This document shows positions 36,900 through 48,582 of a DNA stretch of 64,000 nucleotides, piece by piece. A program made the translations under genes and the position numbers. The stretch spans positions 11,668,501-11,732,500 of the forward strand of contig JAYKKT010000087.1 in assembly GCA_036023115.1 (NCBI GenBank), in the 5' to 3' direction. The notes below the pieces were generated by a model, which saw nothing but the letters and a program-made list of their open reading frames with translations, was not told where the DNA came from and ran no database searches. The DNA is from Brasenia schreberi. Taxonomy: Eukaryota > Streptophyta > Magnoliopsida > Nymphaeales > Cabombaceae. Each line of letters starts with the position of its first letter. Position 1 is the first letter of the stretch.

Positions 36900-38650
36900 A
36901 AGTTGAGAGAATCTCCCAAGTTTCATTGTTCTTTAAAATAAAGAAATATTTGATACATGTCTTACATTGTTTTTCTATTATTTCGATGCAAATCATGTTC
37001 CATCAACCAGATGGAAACGTTATACTTTACAAATATGGTCCTGGAGATACGATCCATATGGTTATATAATCGGGTCAAAAACAGTGTATGATCTTTCTTT
37101 TTTCATGACTTCTGAGATTCAACGGCCTAAAAAGCATTAAAATTCATTTCCCAATTTGATAACCATACCCCCCCAGTGGGCACAGTTGTCTTTTCATTTA
37201 AAAAAGATGCACACCAGCGCTCATGCAAGCAGGTGACTTTAGAATGTAAACAATCTGCACTGAATCCTCTCTTATGTTTCATCTTATACAGCAACGTAGT
37301 GCGGATCAAAACTTCCACTCCCCTGATGGCTCTACATTTACTAAATTGGAGAAAGGAGCTCAACTGAACTCTACCTACGTTGAGGGTTTCACTGTCTTAT
37401 ATTAGGTTCCAACTGTCAAAGTGGAGGGCTATGTTCTATAATCAAGTCTGCCAGCTTAAAATTTAGGTTCTAATGGTTATTAATGTTAGGGTTGACAGAA
37501 GTCATTAGGGTGGGATAAGGCTTGGTTTTGGTTTTGAAGGAAAAGTCTGGCTTCTTTGATGGTGTGAGACTCTGATGTAAACATGATTGCCCTATGTCAA
37601 TTTGATTGCATTTTGGTCACAATCGGCTGCCCAAGCCAAAGACTCACTCATGCACGCACTCACGCACCAGTAATCGAACTCGCCTCCTGTGATATCGGAG
37701 TCAGAAAGCAAGCCCAGCCAGACGAGCTAACGCTCTGCATGCTATTCAGAATTACTCCAAACTCATGTTTTCAATCATCAACTGTAATATCGTTTTCTTT
37801 TTCAACGAGGGTTGATGAAGGCTTCTGTTCATAACCATGTTCTTGTTGGCCACTTCGTTTCCTTTCGCTGAGCATCACATAATAAGCTAGAGGCAATGAA
37901 TGATTTGCAGTCGTCCTTTCCTCTCATTCGTATTCGCTCATGAAAGTGATTCTAGGACTATTTGTTACCTTTTGTCCCCTCACAAGGAGAATATAAATTT
38001 ATGCCACACGACTCTTCACTGAAATTCCATATACTTTTCTCACCTAGTATGGACAATTTTAGTGTGTTGCTGCCTTTCGAGAAAAACTGTAATTGTGTTA
38101 CCTGGCTGAAAGCTGAGTATATGTCACATAGAATGGGTAATCGATTTGGAGTTGATCTGCGACTGAGTGATTCCAATCACACACCTCCTTAACACGATTT
38201 TACTGCATTTATGCATAAAAAACAGTTGACAAGATTGATATTGGGGATGCCAATGGGTTGTTGGATTTAGCTAGGATGTAAGCGTTACTTGATCTGACTT
38301 GTTGGATTCTGTTTGCGTTTGGGTTTGGATTGAGATCTTCACCATAGTGATCCTAAATTCCTAATAAGGAAAACATATTCTGGATTCGTAATCAACTTGA
38401 TGTCATTGATAGTGTGGGAGCCATGGAGCTCAAGGTTAATAGTCTTCTTTCCATTACCAATGGCATGCTTCATCTTCCCTTTCCCCATGTCCTCGCTAGC
38501 TCCCATATGGAGTGAAGGCGAGTAAAAAAAAATGCGGCCAAAGCTACATGAGCTGGCTTCTATTCTGCAGCAGCAATGGATCTTCATAGCATCTTGTGTC
38601 CAAATACTTGAATTCAGGGTTCAGGAGCCAACTTGTTATATGGGATGTGG
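36900..38650. other. No gene recognised; old repeat fragments
   Basis: 37640-37745 (-) is tRNA-like: its reverse complement has AGCGTTAGCTCGTCTGGCTG and GGAGGCGAGTTCGATTACTG. 37505-37540 (+) resembles a LINE tail (TAGGGTGGGATAAGGCTTGG with TTTTGG repeats). No coding domain is seen. Confidence 0.4.
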
Positions 38651-38654
38651 TGCA

Positions 38655-38671
38655 TTCCCAAGTGCATAACT
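38655..38671. repeat. Left target-site duplication of the RTE LINE
   Basis: TTCCCAAGTGCATAACT, identical to 41919-41935. The copies bracket the LINE exactly and mark it as one intact insertion event. Confidence 0.92.
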
Positions 38672-41600
38672 ACAACAACAACAACAACTAAGCCTTTTCC
38701 CATACTAGATGGGGTCGGCTACATGGATTCTTTGTTTCCATAGATCCCTATCGTGTGTCATGTTAGCAGTTAACTCCCAATAAGCTAGATCATTCTTTAT
38801 TGTTTCTTTCCAACACTTTTGTGGTCGTCCTCTACCTCTTTTAATACTTTCCAAATTTAGTTTTTCTAACCTTCTTACAAGTTCTTCTTTTGATCTTCTT
38901 TCTATATGTCCAAATCATCTTAAACAATGTTCTCTCATTTTATCCTTTATTGGTGTCACTCCTAATTTGTTTCTAATAACCTCATTATGTATACGGTCTT
39001 TTCTTGTATGACCACTCATCCATCTCAACATCTTCATTTCTGTCACAAACATCTTTTGTACATGTTGCTGATTAACTGTCCAGCACTCATAACCATAAAA
39101 CATGGCAGGCCTAATTACTGCTCTATAATATTTACCTTTTAATTTTAATGGTATCTTCTTATCACAAAGAATACCTATGCTCCTCTCCATTTTAACCAAT
39201 CAGCATTAATTATATGTGTAACATCTCCAATTCTTTCATCACTTTGAAAAATTGATCCTAGGTATTTAAAACTTTCCTTTTCAGGAATGCAATGTGTGCC
39301 AATTTTAATTTTTATGTCCTCTGAAGTAGCCAAATGATCAAACTTACATTTCATATATTCTGTCTTTGTTCTACTAAGTCGGAGGCCTTTGCTTTCTAAT
39401 GTTTTTCTCCATAGTTCCAATTTTCTATTAACTTTTTCCTTAGACTCCTCCACTAATACAATGTCATCTGCAAATAACATACACCAAGGTACTTCATCTT
39501 GAATATGTTTTGTTAACTCATCCATCACCATTATAAATAAGTATGGACTTAAAGTTGATCCTTGATGTAACCCAATATTAACTTCAAAGAAGTTTGTCGT
39601 TCCTTCATGAGTCCTCACACATGTTTTTGCACCATTATACATGTCTCTTATAAGGTTAATATATGTCAATGGGATACCTCTTTTTTCCAAAGTTCTCCAA
39701 AGAACCTCCCTCGGTACCCTATCATAAGCTTTTTCTAGATCAATAAATATCATGTGAAGGTCTTTCTTTTTTGCTCTAAAATGTTCCATAAGACGTCTTA
39801 AAAGGTGAATCGCTTCAATAGTAGATCTGCCTAGCATAAATCCAAATTGGTTCTTTGTTGTACTTAATACTTGTCTTAACCTACGTTCGATAATTCTTTC
39901 CCATAATTTCATAGTATGACTCATTAACTTGATATCTCGATAATTCGCACAATTTTGAATGTCTCCCTTGTTCTTATATATGGGTATAAGTGTACTTACT
40001 CTCCATTCTTCGGGCATCTTTTGGTTTTTCTATATTTCATTAAATAGTCTTGTGAGCCAAGTGATTCCTATTTCTCCTAGTATTTTCCAAACTTCTATAG
40101 GAATATTATCTGGTCCTACCGATTTACTACTCTTCATATGTTTAAGAGCCTCTTTGACTTTATTCTTTTGAATACGTCGGTAGAAATTGTGGTTTATATA
40201 CTTTTCTAACTTGGCTAAATCTCCTAAACTAATACTAATATCTTTATTTTTATTATAAAAATAGTTTTTCCATCTATTTCTTATATCATCATTTGCCACT
40301 AGAATTTTTTCTTCCTCGTCTTTTATGCATCTAACATAATTAAGATCTTTAGTTTTCTTATCTCTAGCCCTAGCTATCATAAAAATATCTCTTTCACCCT
40401 CTTTTGAGTTGAGTTTTTTATATAAGTCATCCCAAATCTTAGCTTTTGCTTCACTAACGGCCTTTTTCGCTTCTTTCTTTGCTTTCTTATAAGCTTCTAA
40501 AGTTTCACTAGTTTTCTTAGCATAATGTAATTTGTAACATGCCCTCTTTGCCTTATTTTATTTTGTACTACTTCACTCCACCACCAAGCTTCTTTTTGTG
40601 CCGGTACACCTCCCTTAGATACCCCTAACACATCTTTCACCACTTTCCTAATATGTATAGTCATATTGTTCCACATATCACAGGGTGTGCCAACATAATT
40701 CCAAACGTCTCCTTGAAGGACTTTCTGTTTAAATATATCTTCTTTCTCGCTTTTGAGGTTCCACCATTTAATCCGAATAGCTCGATGCACTCTTTTCTTC
40801 TTTGTCCATTTTTTTATTTGTAAATCCATAACTAAAGGTCGATGTTGGATGGTTAAGATTTCTCCTGGAATTACCTTACAATCTTTACAACACGCTCTAT
40901 CTTTTTTTCTACAAATAAAGTAATCAATTTATGTTTGTGATAAGCCACTCTTATAAGTAATTAAATGTTCATCTCATTTTTTGAAGATTGTATTGACTAT
41001 AAAGAGATCAAATGACATAGCAAAATTTAAAATCTCCCTACCTTTCTCGTTTATAACCCCAAAACCAAAGTTTCCATGAATCCCTTGATATCTTAATGCC
41101 TCTTTACCGACATGTCCATTTAAATCTCCTCCTAAACAAATCATCTCCCTTTGTGGAATCTTTTGAAACACCTTATCTAACTCTTCCCAAAAAACTGTCT
41201 TTATACTATCTTCTAGTCCTACTTGGGGTGCGTAAGCACAAACTATATTCAAAACCTCTGCTCCTAACACTAATTTCAACATCATGATTCGGTCACCATA
41301 TCATTGTATGTCTACTATACTCTCCTTTAAATCTTTATTTATGATAATACCAACTCCGTTTTAAGCTTTTTCTTTACCTGAGTACCATAATTTAAAACCT
41401 GTATCCCCTATCTCCTTTGCTTTTTCTCTAACTCATTTTGTCTCTTGTAAACATAGAATATGAATCTTTCTCTGAATCATAGTATCTACCACCTCCATTA
41501 GCTTACCCGATAATGTTCTGATATCCCAAGAACCAATACGAATCTTATTATCTAGGACTAGCTTCTTTACCCCCTGCATCCATCCATAATCAAAATGTGG

Positions 41601-41918
41601 AGACCCTCTCTGAAAAATTTTCACTACATTCGGGCGGCAATATAGCGGGACTAACTTCTTTACCCACACCCGTCCATGATGTGGGAACCCTCTTTGCAAT
41701 TGATTCACTACATTCGGGCAAAAATGTAGTAGCCCTTGCTTACTTCTTACTGCATTCGGGCTTTGCAACACGTAACTAGGCGGGAATGCCCCAAAGGAAT
41801 GCTCATAATTTTTGTAATCCATGTTGTAAAAATCCGACGAAGTTTTACGCTGACTGTCGAAAGCCTAACACAACCCTCCTTTATCCAGGCTTGGGATCGG
41901 CAATGCAAGGGTGATCCC
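38672..41918 (-). mobile_element. End-to-end RTE-clade LINE, 3247 bp
   Basis: Non-LTR retrotransposon on the minus strand, bracketed by a perfect 17-bp target-site duplication. Its 3' end (left) is a short TTG-repeat tail (five TTG units, CAA on the plus strand) instead of poly-A. One frame codes for endonuclease and then reverse transcriptase. Size near 3.2 kb, a single EN-RT frame without a separate gag-like ORF1 and a microsatellite tail are hallmarks of the RTE clade. Plant genome annotations often name such ORFs craniofacial development protein 2-like, because that vertebrate protein is derived from an RTE (BovB) endonuclease. The element looks complete at both ends but its ORF is broken. 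Many 3' fragments of related elements lie throughout this window. Confidence 0.9.
38915..41822 (-). pseudogene. Broken EN-RT reading frame of the RTE LINE
   Basis: The frame starts near 41822. The AP-endonuclease part runs to about 40974: IGSWDIRTLSGKLMEVVDTM, HILCLQETK, VCAYAPQVGLEDSIKTVFWE and GGDLNGHVGKEA (metal and DNA contact motifs). The RT part covers 40380-39175: [49 protein letters not shown] and the catalytic LFADDIVLV at about 39460. A C-terminal segment KMLRWMSGHTRKDRIHNEVI ends at 38915. Segments 41822-41433, 41285-40974 and 40829-40497 share one frame and are separated by stops. Two frameshifts follow, between 40497 and 40380 and near 39199-39175. The first of the stops replaces a tryptophan codon after LCLQETK. 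The element is therefore not autonomous. Confidence 0.9.
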
Positions 41919-41935
41919 TTCCCAAGTGCATAACT
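41919..41935. repeat. Right target-site duplication of the RTE LINE
   Basis: TTCCCAAGTGCATAACT, identical to 38655-38671. It directly adjoins the 5' end of the element. Confidence 0.92.
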
Positions 41936-41939
41936 GTGA

Positions 41940-43100
41940 TTCATTAATTTGGGTGCATCCTTCTTGTCAGTGCTATTGTACTTATCATGGAGGATTGGAT
42001 GCCATTGCAGGGATTTTCCGACACACAGCAGGGGATTTGAATCCCTAGATCTTTTATTTCCACGGTTCTCACTGCAGAGATATTCAGGCTTCAAGGACCG
42101 TGTTTAGTGCCTATTTGTGAGTCAACTTTCTAGTATATCTTGCAAAGTATTTCCCAACATCAACGTCTAATGGAGAAATTTTTATCCTCTGCAACAAATT
42201 GGCTAGCAAAATATGAGATGCAAAGGCCATTTGAACAATCCGCCACAGAAAGTGAGATTTTGTTGAAGTAAACGAAATTCACGGTTCTTCCTATACAGGC
42301 TATGCGATATTTAAACATTGCTGCAGACAAAACCATCGGGGATACTATCATACGGTATATACTTGATACATGATTGTTTAGGACACGTTCCAGGTTTTTG
42401 GATTGAAAAGCAGAGGATAGGAATGGTTTAAGATGGAGAGGAGGTTTAATTGCATATGACCTGAGAGTACACTGTTATATAATGAAGCTTAATAGTCCCC
42501 GGTGTCAGATGCCCACTTTAAATAATTTTCCAACTGGGACTTCGGATATTTACATGCCCTCAGATTGTTAGGTTTTACTCATTCATGAATGATTCAATGA
42601 GATAAAACAGCTTCAAATTGCTATCTGTTCTTTGGAGATCTTACAAGTGCAGCAGCTTGAGGTGGTGTCCTGCAACGAACATGTACCTGGTTTTCCTGAT
42701 CATTTCACCCGAAGGTGGCCATAATCGAACTAATGCTTGCGTGATCTGCTTTCTAAACACAATTGGTACATATAGACGCGTATCTGTGTGTATGATCCAG
42801 GATGACAAAATATTGATAACATTGATTAAGCCTTGAATTAATTGCATGGTGTTTGGCTCTTCTTGTTTCATATTCTTCCATCGAAGGTTTTATTCGGGTT
42901 ATTGATAAAATTCTAAAAGATAAAAAAACAGAAGACTGGCCAGCATCAAATCGAAAGTTTACAACGAAAGAAGGTTTTGAATATAAAGCATGTTTACAGT
43001 AAACAAACATCGATCCACTCATCATCAGTTCACACTCTGTTTTATATTTTCCTCCATGGAGCTCACACAACTCGTCTATCTATTAGCACAATTGACGGAG
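41940..43100. other. 3' flank of the BAG7-like gene, no gene recognised
   Basis: Sequence left of the BAG7-like stop codon. Open frames on both strands are short and carry no domain. Confidence 0.4.
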
Positions 43101-43107
43101 TATTTCC

Positions 43108-44770
43108 TTAAGTATGATCATCTTGATCGAGAAAGTGGACAACCTCGGCCACACCCTGAGCCATCTTCCTCAGTTCAGCAGCATTGCAGCATGCTGCCGG
43201 CACATCAAATTTCCGCTTTCTCAATGTTACTATCTTTCCAGTAGGTTGTGGATCCACTCGGCCAGCGTCGATTCCAGATCCGCGATCATAGATCTCCGGG
43301 ACCCCCGGATCATGGGACCCGTGCCCTGGCCATTAAGGAAGGTTTAACAAGGCTATTCAGAATCTCCGATGATTGGGAAACAATGAGCAGTATAATACAA
43401 GAACCTGTTGGTTTGACGGTAAAGCATGCAAACTGTAACTTTGATGAGTTGTTTGACTGCCACATATGCCATCTTTTCAAAATCAAGATTGTTAGGATCA
43501 CAAATCCTACAAATGATTTCAGGAGGTTCCTCGCCAAATTATAGGTATATACTCAATATGATTCACAAGAATCATATAATTCATACGATGAGCATTGTAC
43601 CATTGTATGTATATGTGTAAAACAAAAAGTATACATTCTAAGAAGCTTATAAAATGGGATCGTAATTGGCAGTTTGAACCGTGGTTCTGGTTCGGGAAGC
43701 CTAGTTTTGAGAATTAGATTCAGTTTGCTTTGGGTTCGAACTGCTGAACCGGTTTCAAACCACCCATATCTAAATATGTGATTCTTCTGATATTGCTGCC
43801 GGTAATATAATCAATTTATCATATCATTTATATAATTCACATCTTAAGGCGTTCACTGGATCTTGACAACCATGTCAAGTTAGTTTTAGGTCGAATTACA
43901 TCAGAGTGCACTTGGACGAAAAGATTAAATAAAAGACCTGCCGAATGGAAGGGAAAAAGTGAGGGTTCTTGCTTCACCTCTCACGCGAAAGTGACTGTTA
44001 TATCAGCAGTTTCTCATCCCAACAAGTGAACAAGCAGGCGTTAAATGAATCGAAAGTCCATGCACGATATGTAAAAGTCGAGCAACTCTTACCACGATGG
44101 CTTCAACAGTGAGAAGGAGGACGATCATCTTCTCATAAAACATCTGGCGTTCTTCGGGGTCGTTGGCGAGACGGTGACGGTAAGAGAAGTTGCTGAACAG
44201 TGACCTGAGCTCCTTCACTTTAGATTTGGCGACGGCCAGATCCCTGCGTCCTCGCAGAGTCCAGGAACGCCGAACTAGATGCTGCCGGAAAGTCATCTGG
44301 ATGATGAGCGCCGCATCCTGAGGGCACAATTCTTTCTTTTTGCCTTTCAATACTACTGCAGCTTCCCTCTTCTTCACACACACATGTTAAGAGAGTTTGT
44401 TCATCACCAAAACAGACGATGTTGATTGCGTGCGTGCGTGTGCGTGTGAGAGAGAAAGGGAGATGAAAACCCTATTATGGGCAACGGCAGGATGGCCTTG
44501 GGGTTCATCAATCTCGACCACGCGAGCGGTGGGGTGCTTCTTCTTCTTGTGCTCCTCCTTACCATAAGACGCCTTGAACTTGTACGTGGCGGCGACGCGC
44601 GAGCATTTACTATCGAGGCCCTTGATCTCGGCTTTCCATTTGTGCTTACGATCAGACCCTTTTCCTTCCTCCGTTTCGAGCTTGTAGCTGTAGGAGACGT
44701 TTTCTCCTCCCCTGATTCGCTCGCACAGATATGGCCGATGGGAAGATGAGAGGGTCTCCTCGCACCCCAT
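43108..44770 (-). pseudogene. BAG7: BAG7-like co-chaperone gene with frameshift and missing N-terminus
   Basis: BAG7 proteins are plant ER co-chaperones that bind BiP through a BAG domain and calmodulin through an IQ motif, and act in the unfolded-protein and heat response. Exon 44770-44471 encodes SDRKHKWKAEIKG repeats and RVVEIDEPQGHPAV. A 99-bp intron (donor GT at 44470-44469, acceptor AG at 44373-44372) follows. Exon 44371-44093 encodes KGKKKELCPQDAALIIQMTF (IQ region) and AVAKSKVKELRSLFSNFSYR plus EKMIVLLLTVEAI (BAG helices). Exon 43325-43108 completes the BAG domain with RRSMIADLESTLA, then shifts frame by one base near 43258-43262 before VDPQPTGK, RKRKFDVPA and MAQGVAEVVHFLDQ. In the unshifted frame the protein would end nine residues later. 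No family N-terminus is readable above 44770. It may be a pseudogene, or a truncated protein retaining IQ and BAG domains. Confidence 0.7.
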
Positions 44771-44979
44771 TGTTCAGATAGCTCATAAACCCATCTCCCT
44801 CGACATCGAAAACGTCAGCCTGTATAACCACCGTCGGTAATGGCCACGCCGGATAGAAGCAGTACTCCTTTGCAGTAAACGTGCTGATTGAAGACGAGAC
44901 CAATGGATGTCTGTGGAACTTGATCAGATCAGCACTACAGCAATCATGATATGGAAAGGAGAAGAGAACAACGGTGATA

Positions 44980-45440
44980 ATGGAAGATAGCGGTAATGAT
45001 GGTGGTGGTAATCAAAAGAAAGTGTCGCAGAGGAAACGCGTCTCTGTGAAGAAACTCATGATGTAGGGATTTAGACGTGGGAATAGAAAGACGGGCAGAA
45101 AAAGGAGCAACGAACGTAGGAGAGATGAAAGGAAGACCTTTAAGTTCGTCAGAAATGGTTTCTGTTCGTTTACTTTGTGACAAGAGAAGCAGTTTCTTAC
45201 GAATTCGCAGTCCGTTTCTCGTCGTTGTTGACTACGGGATCTGTGGTTTTCATTAAAATCTGTTTGCTCGATTCCTTCGATTTTGACGTGACATACAAAG
45301 TGTTGCTGGATTCTCAATCTTACGTAATATACAAGGTGAAATTAAGGCAAACTAACTGAACTAATAAGCCAAGATAAACCAGGTGGGAGTAAGGCTAGAA
45401 GAAGTTTTTGTTCGCTCTCCATTCTTTTAAAAGCCAAGCT
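44980..45440. other. 5' flank of the BAG7-like locus, no gene recognised
   Basis: The region has open frames on both strands (for example 45183-44944 minus) but none resembles the BAG7 N-terminus or another family. Confidence 0.35.
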
Positions 45441-45445
45441 AAACC

Positions 45446-45489
45446 AAATTGTGGTCTTGCTGCTTTTTGAGAGTTAAATGCTAATATAT
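45446..45489 (+). repeat. Left arm of a 44-bp perfect inverted repeat
   Basis: AAATTGTGGTCTTGCTGC ... GCTAATATAT, exactly complementary to 45853-45896. The sequence continuing to the right (AAAAAAGACTTAGTTATTGTTG) looks like a LINE tail end, so the arm is a LINE-tail derivative. Confidence 0.9.
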
Positions 45490-45852
45490 TTAATATGAAA
45501 AAAGACTTAGTTATTGTTGTATAATTAAAAAGAATTTTAATTACAGTAGACAAATCTACTCGGTTTTTTATTCTGTCGTGGTTGCCACCATAATTCTCTT
45601 AATCTATTTAAGAATTTGGCAAGAACAAGCACCTTGCTAATTTAATTTGCAATATTGATGGGGACTACTATAACGAAAGTATACCATCCTTGAGTTGAGA
45701 TGAATTTGCTTTCGATTAGGTAGTCCTCACTTCTGAAAGATGAAAAGCTGTGTCCTCTTAGATTGAGGTCTCTTGGCTCCACAGACGACCAAACAGCTCA
45801 AAACCAAAACTAAATTCTTTATCATATGGATTCTTGGTTATTGCTTCGCTAG

Positions 45853-45896
45853 ATATATTAGCATTTAACTCTCAAAAAGCAGCAAGACCACAATTT
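45853..45896 (-). repeat. Right arm of the 44-bp perfect inverted repeat
   Basis: Perfect reverse complement of 45446-45489 with a spacer of 363 bp. The flank to the left (TCATATGGATTCTTGG) also matches the LINE tail pattern, in the minus orientation. Confidence 0.9.
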
Positions 45897-46089
45897 GCTG
45901 TTTTTTAAATTCATGTGAGCTTTTCAGGACATAAAACCTCTACGCTGGTTGTTTTTTTTTTTATCAATTTGGACCAATTTTAGCTTGTGTCATCATCTTA
46001 GTTGTTTGTTTCTTTTACAGGAAGATTATCCATACAATCATGGGCCCTCAATTTACTAGGTCAAAAACTATGGAAATTTGATACGCTGG

Positions 46090-46450
46090 TTAGACATCGC
46101 CCGTTTGGAACCAGACGGTTCAATACGGAACCGAACAGACTAACAAGACCCAAACTATAACGGGGTCCAACTTAGGGTTCCTCCTTCTATGGAATCGGAG
46201 CCAGGCTGAAACCAGCGGTTCAAACCATCAGTTTGGTTCCTTTTTCTTCAATACTTTTTCTAGGTTTTAATAGTTTCTTGGTTCAATCTAGAACCGGAAC
46301 CGCAGCTGAGATCAGCCTGTATTTGATTAAACCTATTCCAATTCGACGTTCGAGTGAACCGGCAGTGCGGTTTTTAACTGGACAATATCAACCAAATGAT
46401 ACACAAGCTAAAATTGGTCCAAATTGTAGAGGTTTTATGTACCTTGGATT
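46090..46450. repeat. GGTTC/GAACC-rich dispersed repeat
   Basis: Dense in GGTTC, GAACC and CCGGTT words (CGGTTCAATACGGAACCG, TCTAGAACCGGAACCG, GAACCGGCAG). Similar segments occur at 43660-43780, 47930-48250, 58170-58310 and 59210-59300. It is probably an old repeat family with internal palindromes. No coding sequence. Confidence 0.55.
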
Positions 46451-46808
46451 TGAACTTTGTTGACTCTAAAAAAGGGAAAGGTAGGTTTGGGGAGAGAGAC
46501 AGAGGGAGATGAAAAAGCAAATATCCAGATCCAATACCATCAGACTCGATCTAAATACAAATATACTGCATGACATTAGTAAATGCGACTTACACATATA
46601 TAACTAGGTACTTAGCCCTGCAATGGAGAGGTGGGAAGTTCGTGATTGACAATGAATGTATCCCGTTCACCCTAGGTTGTTAGATGGATTGATGAATTTG
46701 TTCTTTACTTGTTTTTGGTTGTTCTCAATTACTGATGAGCATTACACGCACAGTACCGCCTGCATCTCCCTGCACAAAACAAAGGCAAGCATACAAAATG
46801 CGTTTTTT

Positions 46809-46853
46809 CAGTCGAACAAATCAATGGCCGAGCAACCAACAACCGGAAATTTC
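46809..46853 (+). repeat. Direct repeat, copy 1 (45 bp)
   Basis: CAGTCGAACAAATCAATGGC, then CGAGCAACCAACAACC and GAAATTTC. It is the same as 47084-47128 except for one base (CCGG versus CCCG). Confidence 0.9.
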
Positions 46854-47083
46854 TTGAGCTGCGCCAATTAGCTGCAGCTACCTCACCCCGCGTGGTTTGC
46901 AAACATTTTCATCTACTGCAACACAACCTCTGATCGAATGCTAGGAAATGAGTTCGTTTAATTGAGTTTCACTGATCGGCTTTCTTACAGGTACCTACTT
47001 TCATGATGAGGTAGAGCTGGCAGCAATATGAGCGACATCTCATAAAACTAGCGTCGGAATAGGCTCAACCACTGGAAATTAAT

Positions 47084-47128
47084 CAGTCGAACAAATCAAT
47101 GGCCGAGCAACCAACAACCCGAAATTTC
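47084..47128 (+). repeat. Direct repeat, copy 2 (45 bp)
   Basis: Second copy of 46809-46853, offset by 275 bp, with one mismatch. From 47130 to 47930 no gene is recognised. An open frame at 47660-47887 has an EEEEERRRKAR stretch but no known domain. Confidence 0.9.
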
Positions 47129-47929
47129 AAGGATGTTATGCTTAATATGAACCATATGCAAATGATTGATCGAGTGCAGATTCCCTCGGCAACATCTTAT
47201 AAGAACCTGATGAGAAGAACGTCAAGAAGTGAGCAATCAATCATGGGTCTGATCGTCTAAGTCGTAAGAGAAAAACATCTTCTCTTGAACATGGTACTGA
47301 GCAAACTAAATAAGAAGTTATGCATGAGCACATGCACTCATCAATACCACAATCAATGTAAGACAACTTGAAGTATTGTCGCCCACCCTCAGACAAGTTG
47401 GATGATCTGATGCTCTGATCATGGGGAGTGATGTCTTCAGCGTGGTGACGTTGCAGAGTGGTGTAAAGATGAGCTGATACAATCTCCAATCCTTAACTAA
47501 TAATTAGCTACAGTTCAGTGATAGAAACTTTGCCTCCCTGTCCGCAGTTCGGTTTTGTGCCGAAACGGAGCTTAGCGATGGAGATGAGAGCCGCTCATAT
47601 ATATTCGGCATCCATTCATAAGCTTAGAAAATAATACAGGGATACTCTCTCTATTCGAATTGGCTGAAAATTATGGAGGAGCGAATCATTGTAAAAGAAT
47701 GAATTACGCTTTACATCAAACGCCAACACAACTTTCACGTAGAACAAATTGTTCCTCGTCTACACCGACATTGGTTAACGATCAATCTGAAACGAATAGT
47801 TCCTTTCGAATTGATGAGGAGGAGGAGGAGAGGAGGCGAAAGGCCAGACTTCAGCAGACGATTGCGTATGAACAACCATGCCGATGACAATTAGTCGGAA
47901 CGATCAATCTAATTTCAAAATTGGCTTTA

Positions 47930-48250
47930 TCTGTTCGGGTCTACAGATCTTCCGGCTTTCCTGGAACCAGGAATCGGAACCGAACCTCCGGGCTGATTCA
48001 GAATATTTGGTTTCAGTTCCAATTTTCGTTTGAGTCCTAAATTATTTAGAATAAAAAAAATCATTGGAAATTTTAAATATAAAAATATGGAACCATCGAT
48101 TCCAGTTCCATGAAAGGTAGAATTGAAACAGAATTGTGTGTTCCTTGGTTTGGGTTCGATTTGACCGGTTCTAGTTCCAATTAGTTCCTCATACGATTCT
48201 GTTCGAGTTAAAACTGTCATGCGGGTTCCAAACCGACCATGTCCTTGCGT
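47930..48250. repeat. GGTTC/GAACC-rich dispersed repeat
   Basis: Contains CGGAACCGAACC, GGTTTCAGTTCC, TTTGACCGGTTCTAGTTCC and GGTTCCAAACCGACC, the same word set as 46090-46450. Confidence 0.5.
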
Positions 48251-48339
48251 ACCAATTGAATTGGATCATCCAAGTTTTTGCTCGAATCGTGTGATTGATG
48301 GCAAAAGGAATTAATGTGCAATTGCACCCTCTTATGTTT

Positions 48340-48341
<2 letters not shown>

Positions 48342-48418
<77 letters not shown>
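48342..48418. repeat. (TA)n microsatellite
   Basis: About 77 bp of TA repeat without interruption. Confidence 0.95.
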
Positions 48419-48421
<3 letters not shown>

Positions 48422-48582
48422 CATGCAAAGAATCAGCTCGTGCGGACCCTTCATTCCTTGATCATTTTATTTAATATAATTATTTTCTCCAATAAAACAT
48501 TTAATGCTTTATGTTGAGTTCACCTTATCCTCGTAATGAAAATTTACTGAAGGTTACATAAAGAGTCAATTTACCATCGCAC

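Noticed and set aside
44652..44950. Candidate N-terminal coding for the BAG7-like gene in another frame
   Set aside because: The minus-strand reading there (TAKEYCFYPAWPLP...) does not resemble BAG7 N-termini and has no ATG in a suitable place.
47660..47887. 75-codon frame with an EEEEERRRKAR stretch
   Set aside because: The charged stretch comes from a GAG/AGG-rich patch; no family resemblance.
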